DNA of 64,000 bases from Hydnum rufescens UP504 (Eukaryota > Basidiomycota > Agaricomycetes > Cantharellales > Hydnaceae), in contig MU128910.1 in the NCBI GenBank assembly GCA_014904985.1, positions 199,640 to 263,639 of the forward strand. Reading direction: 5' to 3'. Shown piece after piece: positions 46,764-58,185 of this stretch (position 1 is the first letter of the stretch; every line of letters begins with the position of its first letter). The translations under genes were made by a program, and so were the position numbers. The notes under the pieces were generated by a model that was not told the DNA's origin, did not search any database, and saw only the letters and a program-made list of their open reading frames with translations.

Positions 46764-48297
46764 TCCATCAAATCAGACCATCCGTCTCGGATCCATGGGA
46801 CCGACGAGAGAAGGCAATTGGCCGTGTTCTAGCATAGTTCCTGCAAGGAACTGGTGCCCAAAGGGTAGAGCTACAGCAATGATCAGAACGATTCTAGTCA
46901 CGCGTACGCTCAATCGGCCGCGGACAATTAGAGGGTGAATGAGTGATTACTCCGAAATATGGGTGAAGCCGAGCTTGCACTGCCCTGGAAAACCCTTTCT
47001 TACGTAAACGTAAGAGTCGGATCATGGCTGTGCGTCCACAGCGCAGATGGTCAACTCTCGACACAAAGCTCCTTCTGCCGCTTCCAATGTATTCAGAATA
47101 CATGAACAATATATATGCTTGCTCCGAGTGCGCGTACATGCCGTTACCGGCATTCGACGATGCTATGGAACAAACCTAGGAACTTAGGCCAATACCTTCA
47201 ATCTGAGAGGACCAACTTGTCGCTCGCATGAAAGGCACTGTAACCTTTCGGCACTCTTGAGGATGGTGTGCATCAGGAGTGCAGCAATCACGATCTCGGC
47301 AGAACCCAGTGAGGTGGAAGAAGCGCCTACAAATCAACGCCAGACAGGGAGCGTTCCGCCCTTTAACCCCGTCCTAAAAGCTCGCCTGAGCAACAGGCTT
47401 TATCATCTATCATCATGAGATAGAGGGAGCAACCCACGAGACCAACAAAGACGAATCCGATAAAGTACATTGTTACGGAGATCGAAGAGCTTAAACACAC
47501 CGTCAATTCAGGACCCGAAACTTACGCCTCCGCAAAATATGTTGCGTACAGGAATATGCATGAGAAAGAGACCGCAGTCATCCTGAAAGAATGCAGGATG
47601 ATCCGAGAGGACACGAGAGGCTATAGACGATGAGTTAAGGATGGTTATAATGGGTCTAACCGTGCGACGAAGGAATGATATACATGAGAGAGCGGGTGTT
47701 GGATCGGGGTGCCGTTCGGGTACGACGTCGAGAGCCGGTCGGAGAGTTAGTGGACTCGGACTTCAGCAAGACTTGATTCAACATGCTTGTAATAAAGATG
47801 CACAGAAGTAGTGTGTCGCTTACCAGTTTGCAACAAATCTCCCTAGTTCGTATGCAGACACTCCGAGACGTACCCGACCCGCAGTTGAGGCGAGAAGGCA
47901 CCACACGGCAAACGAGGTTAAGGGCGTTGACTCCGGTCGCCAGACAATTGACAACCATGAGGAACCTCCGGAGCAGGCCAACGTTTTTGTTGACACTGCC
48001 AACTGGACCGAGACTTGGTCTCATTCACGTTCACACAACACACCTTTGTCAGAACAGTCAGCTTGAACATCACCGCCTGCACCATGTATCGTTAGCCAGA
48101 ATACGGGGACATCACTATAGCTCTTTGTGAATCTGAGTCACACCGACGTTATCCGCATGTAGTACCCAGTTACAAGCACATCGACCAGACGATAACGAAC
48201 CCGGCGACACCCGACTTTACAGTCGGGAATTGCCGCTCGTCGCCGCCACCGATAATAGAGTGACTATTGTGTAGCTTTTTGCGCAAACCGAGCTTCC
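46764..48297. other. 1.5 kb unresolved relic sequence
   Basis: Short protein-like tracts appear (IEELKHTVNSGPETYASAKY at about 47490; NEVKGVDSGRQTIDNHEEPP at about 47915), but they are broken and unrecognised. They may be degraded retroelement gag or a lost host gene. A fragment GTGTAGCTTTTTGC at 48269 echoes the tRNA-head repeat. Confidence 0.3.
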
Positions 48298-48987
48298 ATG
48301 ATTAGATGGACAACGATAGGATATCATCCTTTGGGTTCAGTCTAGCCCATGAATATCAAGAGGCTGGGAACGACGAGGCCTTGTGGAACTACGAGCCAAA
48401 GCTTTTGCTTCCGTTTCGTTTCGTCGCTTCGTCGTTTCATTGCATCTCACTGCCCCTGCCGTAGCTGGAGCCCTGGAGATGCACCTGTCTTGTCCTTCCT
48501 CCTCTGTCCCACCTGTAGCTGCTAATGATGGAGTGGGTCGCTGGTGCTAAGTTGTGAGTCCTGCCCGCTTATACTGGGGTAGGAAGCGGCCTAGACTTTT
48601 AGCGCTCGAACAGAATCCCTTTCAGGAATTTGAAATTAAGGTTCAATACAACATCCGGATTTAGAAACCGGGAATGCGACTCAACGTCAGCACAAGTTGA
48701 TTCGGGGGGTCATAAGTTTGTAAATACAAGGTGCAGAACAGCATAAATAGATTGTAAGTTATATGTTTTAAAATTTATTTGCCTCGATTTGAAGAAGATT
48801 GTCAGGATTTCCAAAAAAAAAAAAAAAAGGAAATTCCTGACTTCTCGCATGCATGGGTGTGGTCCATATAGAAATGGGGTGGGGAGGTGGAAAGATGTTT
48901 GGGGAAGTCAAGGTGTGATTTCCCAACATCTTGCGTGTTCCGTGCGCGAGTAGTAGATGGGCGCTTAATTTATGGACTTAACCGGGG
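48298..48987 (-). repeat. tRNA-head repeat, inverted copy
   Basis: Reverse complement of the block at 40740-41390, from CGTTGTCCATCTAATCATGG at its far end to TTAAGTCCATAAATTAAGCG near its head. The A/B-box head itself is missing. A 17-base A run (about 48813-48829) replaces the T run of the plus copies. The flanking array units keep their orientation, so this block was inverted or inserted independently. Confidence 0.75.
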
Positions 48988-49408
48988 CCAGCTGGTCCTC
49001 ACTCTTTTGCAGCCCCCTGATGGTTCTTTCCAAATGAGGCCCACCTTTGTCCAATACGCACGAAATCTACATAGCTTGGAATACTTCACTTGCAGAATAG
49101 CTCGAAGAGTTTAAAGCGGCATTCCCTCTTGCCAAGGTTTTTACTTTCTCTTCCTATCACACTTTCACACGCATTTCGGACGATCCTTCGCTCTACGGTA
49201 TGGTGGCGCTACTGCGGGTGGGGAGGCATGAATAAATCACCTCCACCCAACTGCAGTCTTCCACATTGTCCTTTCCTGGGAACTCGAGGCCTATCTAGTG
49301 GAGCAACCACCTTAATTGTCGATGGTGGAACCCACGTTGCGATAGGCTTTGAATATTCTGGGCTGTCCTCATGTATTATAAAGTACACTTCCTCTGCTAG
49401 GCGGCCAG

Positions 49409-49603
49409 TTGTGTGATAAAAGAACCTCGGGGCAGGGTACGATTGCGGAGGTACAAACCAGTGGGGTATGTACATCAAGTTCCTACGTTATATATAGTAA
49501 AAAGGGGACGGCCGTAGGATAGGCCGGACAAGCGGAGAGGGGTAGAGGCCGAGGTCGAGCGGCACGTGACGTACGCCGTAGTCGATAACCGCCCATTTCA
49601 ACA
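49409..49603 (-). mobile_element. Solo LTR, family 2, minus orientation, in unit D
   Basis: 195 bp. Read on the minus strand it starts TGTTGAAATGGGCGGTTATC and ends GAGGTTCTTTTATCACACAA. The target duplication GCCAG lies at 49404-49408 and 49604-49608. It shares the box CCACTGGTTTGTACCTCCG with the copy at 46561-46758. Confidence 0.9.
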
Positions 49604-49955
49604 GCCAGCGCCTGGCTCATCTTGTGTATAGTATTTTGAAGGACTCGCTGTACTAGAACAATTTCTTTATGAAAAGAACTAAACATTCACAGATGGTACC
49701 TAGAACATGTACAGGGAATACTACAGAACTCGGAGGGACGAAAAGGCAGCTAATCCCAGTCTTTATGAAAAGAACTGAGTGGTTAACGCGAGAGAACCAA
49801 TATATGTATAACCCGGTGAGGTCGGGTACCCTTGATAGGCAGGCGAAGGAAATCGTAAAAGTGGTCTGATAAATCCGATCCGGCTGACTTCCAACATGGT
49901 AGTCAGTTCCAATGGTATCCTTGGTGCAGTGTCATCGCTCGGTCGTATACGGTGG

Positions 49956-51729
49956 TTACGAGACACCTGCATTGTGATCGCCGCTCCCGCTCGCATCCCC
50001 TCCATCCAAATCTACCACTGCCCTCCAAACCCGATCCATTGCCTCTCGTATATCTTTCTCTACTTGGGCTGGCGACCCGAGGCGATAGCGGCCCACGACA
50101 CGACCGTGATCTCGGATAAGTTTTAGCATATATGGCTGCAGTTCGGGCTGGGTGGTGTCGGCCAATTCAGGTATGAATTTAGATCTGGACACGTGACGGA
50201 GGCGAGAGCCCTGGGCGCGTTTTATAAAAGTGACCGTGATTTCACCCAAGGTTTGGAAAACTTACCATATTTCTCACACCGAGGTGAAGGCGAGCGTCCG
50301 GGAGGGTCTCGCGCACCGAATAGGCCAGGGCGTCGTTCGCCAATTCCGTCAATTCCTTTAGAGTGATTCGCGCAGCGTCCCGAATTTCAAGCCGGAGGGC
50401 TTCCCATGCTGCAGCCCACACTTCCATGAAGTCGTCCCAGAGCCCTGTCCATCCATCCTCCTTCGTCTCTTTCATCGCCTTGTTCATCGCCTCTTTAGAT
50501 GCGTCTTGGACGATATCCCGAATCGAGTTCCATATCTCATCCCATGTCGTGTCATCTGTCACCAAAACCTGCGCGTCAGGGGCCGCGAAACGTGGAGAGG
50601 CTTGCACCATGGCACGAAATGCTGCGATAATTGCGGGACGCCAATCCCCCTTTCGACCCCCAAGGAAGTCTGGGTCCCCTAAGGTGCCTGCTAGGGAACG
50701 GAAGGCATCCACATCCTCCGTTGTGAGTTCAATACCCGATACTGCGGTGGTCACGGCCTTCAGTATGCTATTCATCACATTACGCTGAGCAGCGTCTCGC
50801 ATAGCATTCTCGAGGTCTTCTCTCCAGAGAGTGGTTCGAAGCATGTCGACTCGCAGATCTGTCAATACAGAATAGAGAGTTGGGGGGAGCGTTGATAGTA
50901 GCTCCGATCGCATCCTGAATCGCAGAGAGGTGTGGATCCCCGACTTCCCCGAGCTTCGGAGCATTAACCGCAAAGCAAGGCGTATGAGCCATTCTGGCAT
51001 CGCCCAGGTCAAGCGGGCACGACGCGACATGGTGCGCGACAGTTGGGACTTCAATTTAAGTCGGGTCGTCATCAGGGCTACTACTGTTCCTTTGATCATC
51101 AGATTGATCATGGCGTCCGCAAACCTCGTCGATAGAGCATTGGCCAAGGTTTGAGACATCGTTTCCCAGGGCGAATCCGATGGGAGCGTATCCCATCGCA
51201 CCACGTGTCGCGCGGTGGCAACGAGCACTGTCCAAGCAAAAAAATAACAATTGAAGCGCTGGAGCGTGTAACGTCCTGCTTCGTGGTCTCTGTGGATGCC
51301 AAAACAGATTTTAATGATGTCCAAAAGATCTACGTTACTGCTCTGACAGTGCAATTCGGCCAGGAAGTCGGAGGTCTTGTCCAGGTGGGTCAATGATTTA
51401 ACATCCGCAATAGTGTCGATCGATTTGGTCCCATTGTCTATCATGGTGTCCACCGGCTCAGCTTCATCTCCCCTCCGATCCAAACGCAATATACAGTCGT
51501 CGGAAAGGATGAGAACAACATACTGGTGTTTGAGTGCCTTTGATCTCTCCCTACGAAGCTGAAGTATGGTGATCTTGGTAGGACGAGGGCCGAGGGAATG
51601 ATGCCACTCCATTATCCCATTGTTTCGCCAGTCTGGTCCAAACTGGATGTGAAAGGGACCTGGGGATCTGTGTGCCCTGGACATGTTTACAAGTGCGTTA
51701 AAGCCTGAAGTCACGGCCGCGAAAGACAT
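49956..51729 (-). CDS. Array gene family copy D, intact: putative permuted papain-like (LRAT/PPPDE/NlpC-like) protein
   Basis: The best representative of the family. Exon 1 is 50266-51729 (488 codons) and exon 2 is 49956-50210 (84 codons plus stop), joined in phase by a 55-nt GT-AG intron, giving 572 residues. The N-terminal 170 residues contain EWHHSLGPRPTKI (41-53), KHQYVVLILSDDCILRLDRR (67-86) and ICFGIHRDHE (141-150). They end with YTLQRFNCYFFAWTVL (154-169), which has Asn160-Cys161. His68 before two beta-strands and a later N-C at a helix start is the order found in permuted papain-like domains. The remaining 400 residues are helical and amphipathic, rich in Trp, Ile and Arg. There is no signal peptide. 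The family is unnamed to me and the fold is inference. Confidence 0.8.
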
Positions 51730-52078
51730 GAACTAGTAAGAAAGTGTGGTGGTTGGTGTCCAGATTGCTGTGTACACGAGATAGAAATAGCTGTTCAAAG
51801 TTCTCCAAACTGGTCGAGCTCCCAAATGATACCAAGAAGAAGCCAGGCTCCAAATAGCCCTAAGTGTCTGTGTGAACCTCGACATAGCCGAATTTGAGGG
51901 TGTCTGATATCACAAGTGTCAGAAAAATGCGGCCAGGAAACCCCCACTGCCCCAGTTGAGTAGTGCTTTCGGAGCTCTTGACTTTTGAACGAATTTGATC
52001 AGGGGCATTTGAGATTTCCCACCCGAGAACTCAGTGACAGATCACGATAGGTAAGAAACGTCAACTTGCGCAGTACGG
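51730..52078. other. 5' flank of copy D
   Basis: Array-unit upstream sequence, shared in diverged form with copies B and E (GACATCACAAGTGTCAGAAA-like words). It ends at the 7-bp duplication of the adjoining long-TIR element. Confidence 0.6.
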
Positions 52079-53140
52079 TACGGTTGCCGAGCCTGGCCAA
52101 ATCAATCAGTTTCATTTTTCATTTTTTGTTTCTTTGTTCCGCGGCGGTTAATTCCGTGTTCTTTCTCACGACCTCGTCATTCGGTGAGGCAACCACAATC
52201 CCTCACCTATATGTACCCTGAGATCAGACTGTGGACAGGAGGCCAGTAGGGAAGGGTGGACTAGTTAGCTTCAGATATTTGAATATTACAAGCTGCTGTC
52301 CACCCGTAGATTTTCACATGGTGACTTCCCAATTCACATAAGAAAACCACGCAAAGCATGGAATGAGAAATATGCCATCATCAAACCCTTCCCAGTTACT
52401 TGGCATCTTCTCCTGCACTCGGTCTTGAGTCGACAAGTCCCATCTCCGAGTGAGCGCCAAAATCCCAAATTAATTAATTACACGCAATTAAATCATTACA
52501 TAAAGTCAACGGGAATAAGGGCAGTGTTTGTCGGACACAACCATAGCCCCGAATTGCTATAACAATCGCAGTCAATTCCCTCAGCCCCCCTTCCCATCTC
52601 ACTGAGTTCGGCCACTATTGTCTGTTTAGTCTTTTGCTGATGTCATTTGTGCTTCATAGTGATGGTTACAGATGCCAAACAACTGGGAGTTTGAGGCATA
52701 TTTGACCATTATATGCTTTGTGTAGTTTTTTATATTACTATATTACTGTAGTGTTACGACCTTAGGTCATGTTACAGGTCACAACGGTTTTTCTGACCCC
52801 CAGAAGCGCACTCCGAAGCTTCTCGGAGCCCAGATCAGCAAAGTCTCAAGATAAATTTCCTTTTAGATCTGACCTAAAGGTCGTAGTTGGCGACTGACCA
52901 TATGAAAGATCTACAGGTGGACAGCAGCTTTAAGATTTAAAAGATCTGGACTAACTGGCCCTACCCTGCCTCACTGGCCTCCCGCCTACAGTCTAACTTT
53001 AGGGTACATATAGGTGAGGGATTGTGATTGCCTCATCAAATGACGAGGTCGTGAGAAAGAACACGGAATTAACCGCTGCGGAACGAAAAACGAAAAACGA
53101 AAAATGAAACTGATTGACCTGGCCAGGGTCGGCAACCGTA
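52079..53140. mobile_element. 1,062-bp non-autonomous element with long TIRs and a 7-bp duplication
   Basis: The ends start TACGGTTGCCGAGCCTGGCC (left) and TACGGTTGCCGACCCTGGCC (right, inverted), and the inverted similarity runs on for about 250 bp at each side. AGTACGG flanks it at 52072-52078 and 53141-53147. No coding sequence is seen inside. A smaller inner palindrome lies around 52750-52890. The superfamily is unclear, since a 7-bp duplication is unusual. Confidence 0.9.
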
Positions 53141-53147
53141 AGTACGG

Positions 53148-53694
53148 AGTTTAGGCTATTGCTTTTGCAGGACCCCGGTTTAAACCCCGGTTAAGTCCAG
53201 GTTCCATTAAGTTTGCGAATTAAGCGCCCATCCACTACTTACGCACGGAATACGCAAGACGGTGGGGAAATTGCACTCTGGCTTCCTCAAACAACTTTCC
53301 ACCTCTCCACCCCATTTCTATATGGACCATACCCACATACGCGAGCAGTCAAGAATTTACCTTTTTTTTGGAAACCCTGAGAATCTTTGAATTGAGGCAA
53401 ATAACTTTTAAAACATGTAAATTAAAATCTATTTATGATGTTCTGCACCTAAGTGTTGTATTTACAACCTTATGCCCCCCTCAAACAACTTGAGCTGACG
53501 TTGAGTCGTATTCCCGGTTTCTAAATCCGGATGTTGCGACGCGCTATTTGCCGAAATCTGCATTAACTTGTAAAGCGCGTAGTTCCCCAAGGCTGGTCGT
53601 TCCCAGCCTCTTAAGGGCTAGACTGAACCCAAAGGATATCCATTATTGTCCATCTACATGGAAGCTCGGGCTAGCTGGTCCTCATGTTGAAGAA
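53148..53694 (+). repeat. tRNA-head repeat, plus copy interrupted on both sides
   Basis: The B-box-like GGTTTAAACCCC and following CCGGTTAAGTCCAGGTTCC match the 40.7 kb copy. The head is cut by the long-TIR element and the tail by a solo LTR. Confidence 0.65.
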
Positions 53695-53857
53695 TCGGTG
53701 TGAAGCCACTTAAATTCGCACAATGAGGGGAAGATAGAGCATTTGATCAGAGCTCAAGCAAATGCTTGAGGGAACTTTGGTACATCCCCCAAACTATCTA
53801 GAAGGATATGCTGACTAAGTGATGAGTGCTAGAGCTTGCCCATCCCCAATTCCAACA
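53695..53857 (+). mobile_element. Solo LTR, family 1, copy before unit E
   Basis: 163 bp, same length as the copy at 41480-41642 and about 90% alike by eye (TGTTGAAGAATCGG to CCCCAATTCCAACA). The target duplication is CCTCA at 53690-53694 and 53858-53862. Confidence 0.93.
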
Positions 53858-54772
53858 CCTCACTCTTTTTCAGCCCTATGATAGTTCTTTATATTAGGCT
53901 GTTTCACGGTAGAGCTCAAATGAACCCAAAAACAGTGTTTTTGAGGCCAACCAAATTGGTTTTGTGTTGTTTTTGTTATCTTGAAAGAGCCCATTACAAA
54001 GTACTCAATTGGGGCCCGCCTTGATCCAGAAATCTACATTAACTTGGAATGCTTCACTTGGAGTACTTGAAGAATTTAAACCAGCATTCCCTCTTGCCAA
54101 GGTTTTTACTTTCTCTTCCTATCAAACTTTCACGTGCATTTCCGATGATCCTTCCCTCTACGGCATGGAGGCGCTACCGCCGGCTGGTGGGGAGACATGT
54201 ATAAATTAACTCCACCCAACTTCAGCCGCCCACGTTGTCCTTTCCTGGGAACTCGAGGCTTCTCTAGTGGAGCAACCACCCTCATACTGGATGGTGGAAC
54301 CCATAAGTAGATGACGTTGCGATAGGCTTTGAATATTCTGGGCCGTCCTCATGTATCATAAAGTACACTTCCTCTACTCCAGTCTACTCTAGGGGGCCGC
54401 CGCCTGGGGCCCATCTTGTATATAGTATTTTGAAGGACTCGTTGTGATACAAGAACAGAGAATACTTTCTTTATGAAAAGAACTAAACATCCGCAGATGG
54501 TAGCTAGAACAGGGAGTACTACAGAACTCAGAAGGACGAAAACGGAGCTAACTTCAGTCTTTATGAAAAGAACTGAGGAGTGGCTAACGCGAGAGAATCA
54601 TTCACAATACATGTACAACCCGGTGTGGTCGGGTACCTTTGAAAGGCAGGCGAAGGAAATGGTAAAAGTGGTGTGATAAATCCGGACGTCCCGCATCCGG
54701 CTGACCCCCAACATAGCAGCCAGCTACAACAGCATCCTTGGTGGGGGGTCATCGCCCGGTCGTATAAGGTGG

Positions 54773-56540
54773 TCACGAGACATCTTCAGCGTGATCGCCG
54801 CTTGCGCTCGCATCCCCTCCATCCAAATCTACCACCGCCGTCCAAACCCGACCCATTGCCTTTCGCATATCACTCTCTACGTCGGCTGGCGAACCGAGGC
54901 GATAGCGGCCTACGAGACGACTGTGGTCTTGGATGTGCTTTAACATATATGGCTGCAGTTCGGACTGCGTGGTATTGGCCAATCCAGCTATGAATTTGGA
55001 TCTGGACACGTGACGGAGACGAGAGCCCTGGGCGCGTTTTATAAAAGTGACCGTGATTTCACCCTAGGTTGGAAAAACTTACCATATCTCTCACATCGAG
55101 GTGAACGTGAGTGTCCGGGAGAGTCTCGCGCACGCAATAGGCCAGGGAATCGTTCGCTAATTCCGTCAATTCCTTTAGAGTGGCTCGCGCAGTGTCCCGA
55201 ATTTCAGGCCGGAGGGCTTCCCATGCTGCAGGCCACACTTCCATGAAGTCGTCCCAGAGCCCTGTCCATCCATCCTCCTTCGTCTCTTTCATCGCCTCGT
55301 TCATCGCCTCTTTAGATGCGTCTCGGACGATATCCCGAATCGAGTTCCATATCTCATCCCACGTCTCGTTATCTGTTATCAAAACATGCGCCTCAGGGAC
55401 CGCAAAACGCCGAGAGGCTTGCACCAGGGCACGAAACGCTGCGATAATTGCGGGACGCCAATCCCCCTTTCGACCTCCAAGGAAGTCTGGATCTCCCCAC
55501 TTGCCTGCTTGGGAACGGAAGGCATCCACATCATCCGTCGTGAGTTCAAGACCTGATACTGCGGTGGTCACGGCCTTCAGTACGTTATTCATCACATCAC
55601 GCTGAGCAGCCGTTCGCATAGCGTTCTCGACGTCTTCTTTCCAGAGAGTGGTTCGGAGCGTGTCGAGTCGCATATTTTTCATTACGGAATAGAGAGTTGG
55701 CCGGAGCGTTGATAGTAGCTCCGATTGCATCCTCAATCGCAGAGCGGTCTGGATCCCCGACATCCCCGACTTTTGGAGCATTAGCCGCAAAGCGAAGCGT
55801 ATCAACCATTCTGGCATCGCCCAGGCAAAGCGGGCACGACGTGACATAACGCGCGACAGCTGGGACTTCAATACGTGTCGGGTCGCCATCACCGCTGCTA
55901 CTGTTCCGTTGATCATCAGATTGATCATGGCGTCCGCAGACCTCGTCGATAGCGCATTGGCCAAGGTCTGAGACATCGTTTCCCAGGGTGAATCCGACGG
56001 GAGCGTATCCCATCGCACTATGTGTCGCGCGGTGGCAAGGAGTACTGTCCATGCGAAAAAATAGCAATTGAAACGCTGAAGCGTGTAACGTCCTGCTTCG
56101 TGGTCTCTGTGGATGCCAAAACAGATTTTAATGATGTCCAAAAGATCTACGTTACTGCTCTGACAGTGCAATTCGGCCAGGAAGTCGGAGGTTTTGTCCA
56201 GGTGGGCCAATGATTTAACATCCCCAATAGTGTCAATCGATTTGGTCCCGGCTATCATGGTGTCCACTGGCTTATCTTCCTCTCCCCTCCGATCCAAACG
56301 CAAGATACAGTTATCGGAAAGGATGAGAACAACATACTGATGTTTGAGCGTCTTTGATCTCTCCCTGCGAAGCTGAAACATCTGGATCTTGGTAGGACGA
56401 GGGCCGAAGGAATGGTGCCACTCCATTATCTCATTGTTTCGCCAGTCTTCTGTAAACTGGATCTGGTGGGGGCCTTTGGATCTGTGTGCCCTGGACGACT
56501 TTACAACCGCGTTGGCGAAAGCTGCGGACACGAGAGACAT
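54773..56540 (-). CDS. Array gene family copy E, intact paralogue of copy D
   Basis: Exon 1 is 55083-56540 (486 codons) and exon 2 is 54773-55027 (84 codons plus stop), with the same intron position and phase as copy D, giving 570 residues. Motifs are kept: EWHHSFGPRPTKI, KHQYVVLILSDNCILRLDRR and YTLQRFNCYFFAWTVL. The open frame also extends about 39 codons upstream of the ATG (FLVSSGSLTSLETFGLLFLP), but other copies have stops there and no ATG opens it, so 56540 is the start. It differs from copy D at many residues yet is open throughout, which argues for selection on the protein. Confidence 0.8.
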
Positions 56541-56879
56541 GACTAGGGTGGTGGTTGGTATCCAGATTGCTGAGTGTACGCGAGGCAGAAATAGCAGTCC
56601 AAAGGTCTCCAAACTGGTCAAGCTCCCAGATGATACCAAGAAGAAGCCAGGCTCCAAATAGCTCTAAGTGTTTGTGTGAACCTCAACATAGCCGAATTTG
56701 AGGGTGTCTGATATCACAAGTGTCAGAAAAATGCGGCCAGGAAACCCCCACTGCCCCAGTTGAGTAGTACTTTTGACCCGCAAACGAATTTGATCAGGGG
56801 CCCTTGAAATGCCCTTTTCTCCCCGAGAACTCGGCAGCAGATCAGAATAGCCTGATATACATAAGCATGTTGAGATTGA

Positions 56880-57340
56880 TGTGTAGTGGATAGTCGAGTT
56901 CAGGCAATTGCGTAGCTTTTTGCACGACCCCGGTTCAAACCTCGAATTAAGCGCCTATCCACTAATCGCCCACGGAACACGCAAGATATTGGAGAAATTG
57001 CACTATGGCTTCCCCAAACATGGTGTTCTGCACCTAAGCACCTAAGTGTTGTTGGGCTGGCGTTGAGTTGCATTCCCGGTTTCTAAATCCGGATGATTTG
57101 CCAAAATTTGCATTAACTTGTACCTTAATTTCAAATCCCGGTTCGAGCGCTAAAAGTCTAGGCTACCTCAGTGTAAGCGCGCGGGACTCACAACTTAGCA
57201 CCAGCAGGACCCACTCCATCATTAGCAGCTACGGTGAGGGACAAGACAGGGCTCCAGTTACGGGCAGAGATGCAATTAGAGGACGAAGCGACGAAACGAC
57301 GCGGAAGCAAAAGCTTTGGCTAAACTATTGTTGCGGCGAC
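56880..57340 (+). repeat. tRNA-head repeat, plus copy near unit F
   Basis: A-box-like TGTAGTGGATAG at about 56881 and the best B box (CGGTTCAAACC at about 56931), followed by a shortened body with internal deletions. Confidence 0.65.
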
Positions 57341-57362
57341 TCCGCTTGTGCAGGACCCCTGC

Positions 57363-58004
57363 GAGCTCTAGGTGAACCGGTATCCGGCCCATCCGGGATC
57401 TCCCCAAGAACACCGGAATTTTTAGCTCAAATTCGCACCCAAAATACGTGAATTTGTTGCCTCAGTTGGTCGGAAGCACCTAAAATACGTGAATTCGGCC
57501 CCTAGGTCCCACCAAAAAAGCTCCCAATCCCCCGAAATTGCTTCCGGGGCTCCCAGGTGCCTCCCAACCCCCCAGAACTGCTCCAGACCCTTGAAAGTTG
57601 CCCGGAAAGCCTCAGCTCTCCTCTCCCTCAGTTTCATCCCCTTCCTCCGACTGCTTACCATGTATATTTTCACCCCTTTTCCTCATTGATTGCAATATCC
57701 CATTCAGATCTAACCTAGACAAGGGTACCCCAAAACAAATAGCCCAAAACCAGCAATGTGCTAGCATTGATCCCGGAGCCCCCCCCGGCATTCCACAGCC
57801 ACCACCACACCTAACCTATGGCCCCTTACTCACAGCCTACCAGAATTTAACATCTATGTCCCCCCATCACATAGGGAACCAATCCCAGAACTGGCATCCA
57901 TGTTTAGGCCGTTTTTTTGCCAAATCCCAGAATTTTACTCCCATGTTTTCAGTCAAAATCGACCTCAAAATACCGGAATTGGGATACCGGTTCACCTAGA
58001 GCTC
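57363..58004. mobile_element. 642-bp MITE with about 23-bp TIRs
   Basis: The left end GAGCTCTAGGTGAACCGGTA is inverted exactly at the right end (57982-58004). CCTGC lies immediately left and, after one T, immediately right (58006-58010), a likely target duplication. Internally CACCCAAAATACGTGAATT is repeated in tandem at about 57434 and 57477. No transposase is encoded. Confidence 0.8.
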
Positions 58005-58009
58005 TCCTG

Positions 58010-58185
58010 CTTGCGCTCGGCTCCCGGACGGCTTCCGCCGACTCGACTCGGCTCGAGCCGATGAATCGACTCGAAAACCATTCAGTTGGGGATCGGATCG
58101 GCTCGACTCGGCTTCGGGGCGACTTCCGGGCGACTCGACTCACGGCTCGAGCCGACTTCGAGCCTGAGTCGCGGCAACACTAGGC
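58010..58185. repeat. GC-rich palindromic CTCGAGCC / GACTCGGC module
   Basis: Dense overlapping palindromes around GACTCGGCTCGAGCCGA. Related words occur at 8690-8880 in the opposite sense. Confidence 0.6.

Noticed and set aside
56541..56657. Upstream extension of copy E by 39 codons
   Set aside because: It has no ATG, and the same region contains stops in copy D, so it is taken as 5' UTR.
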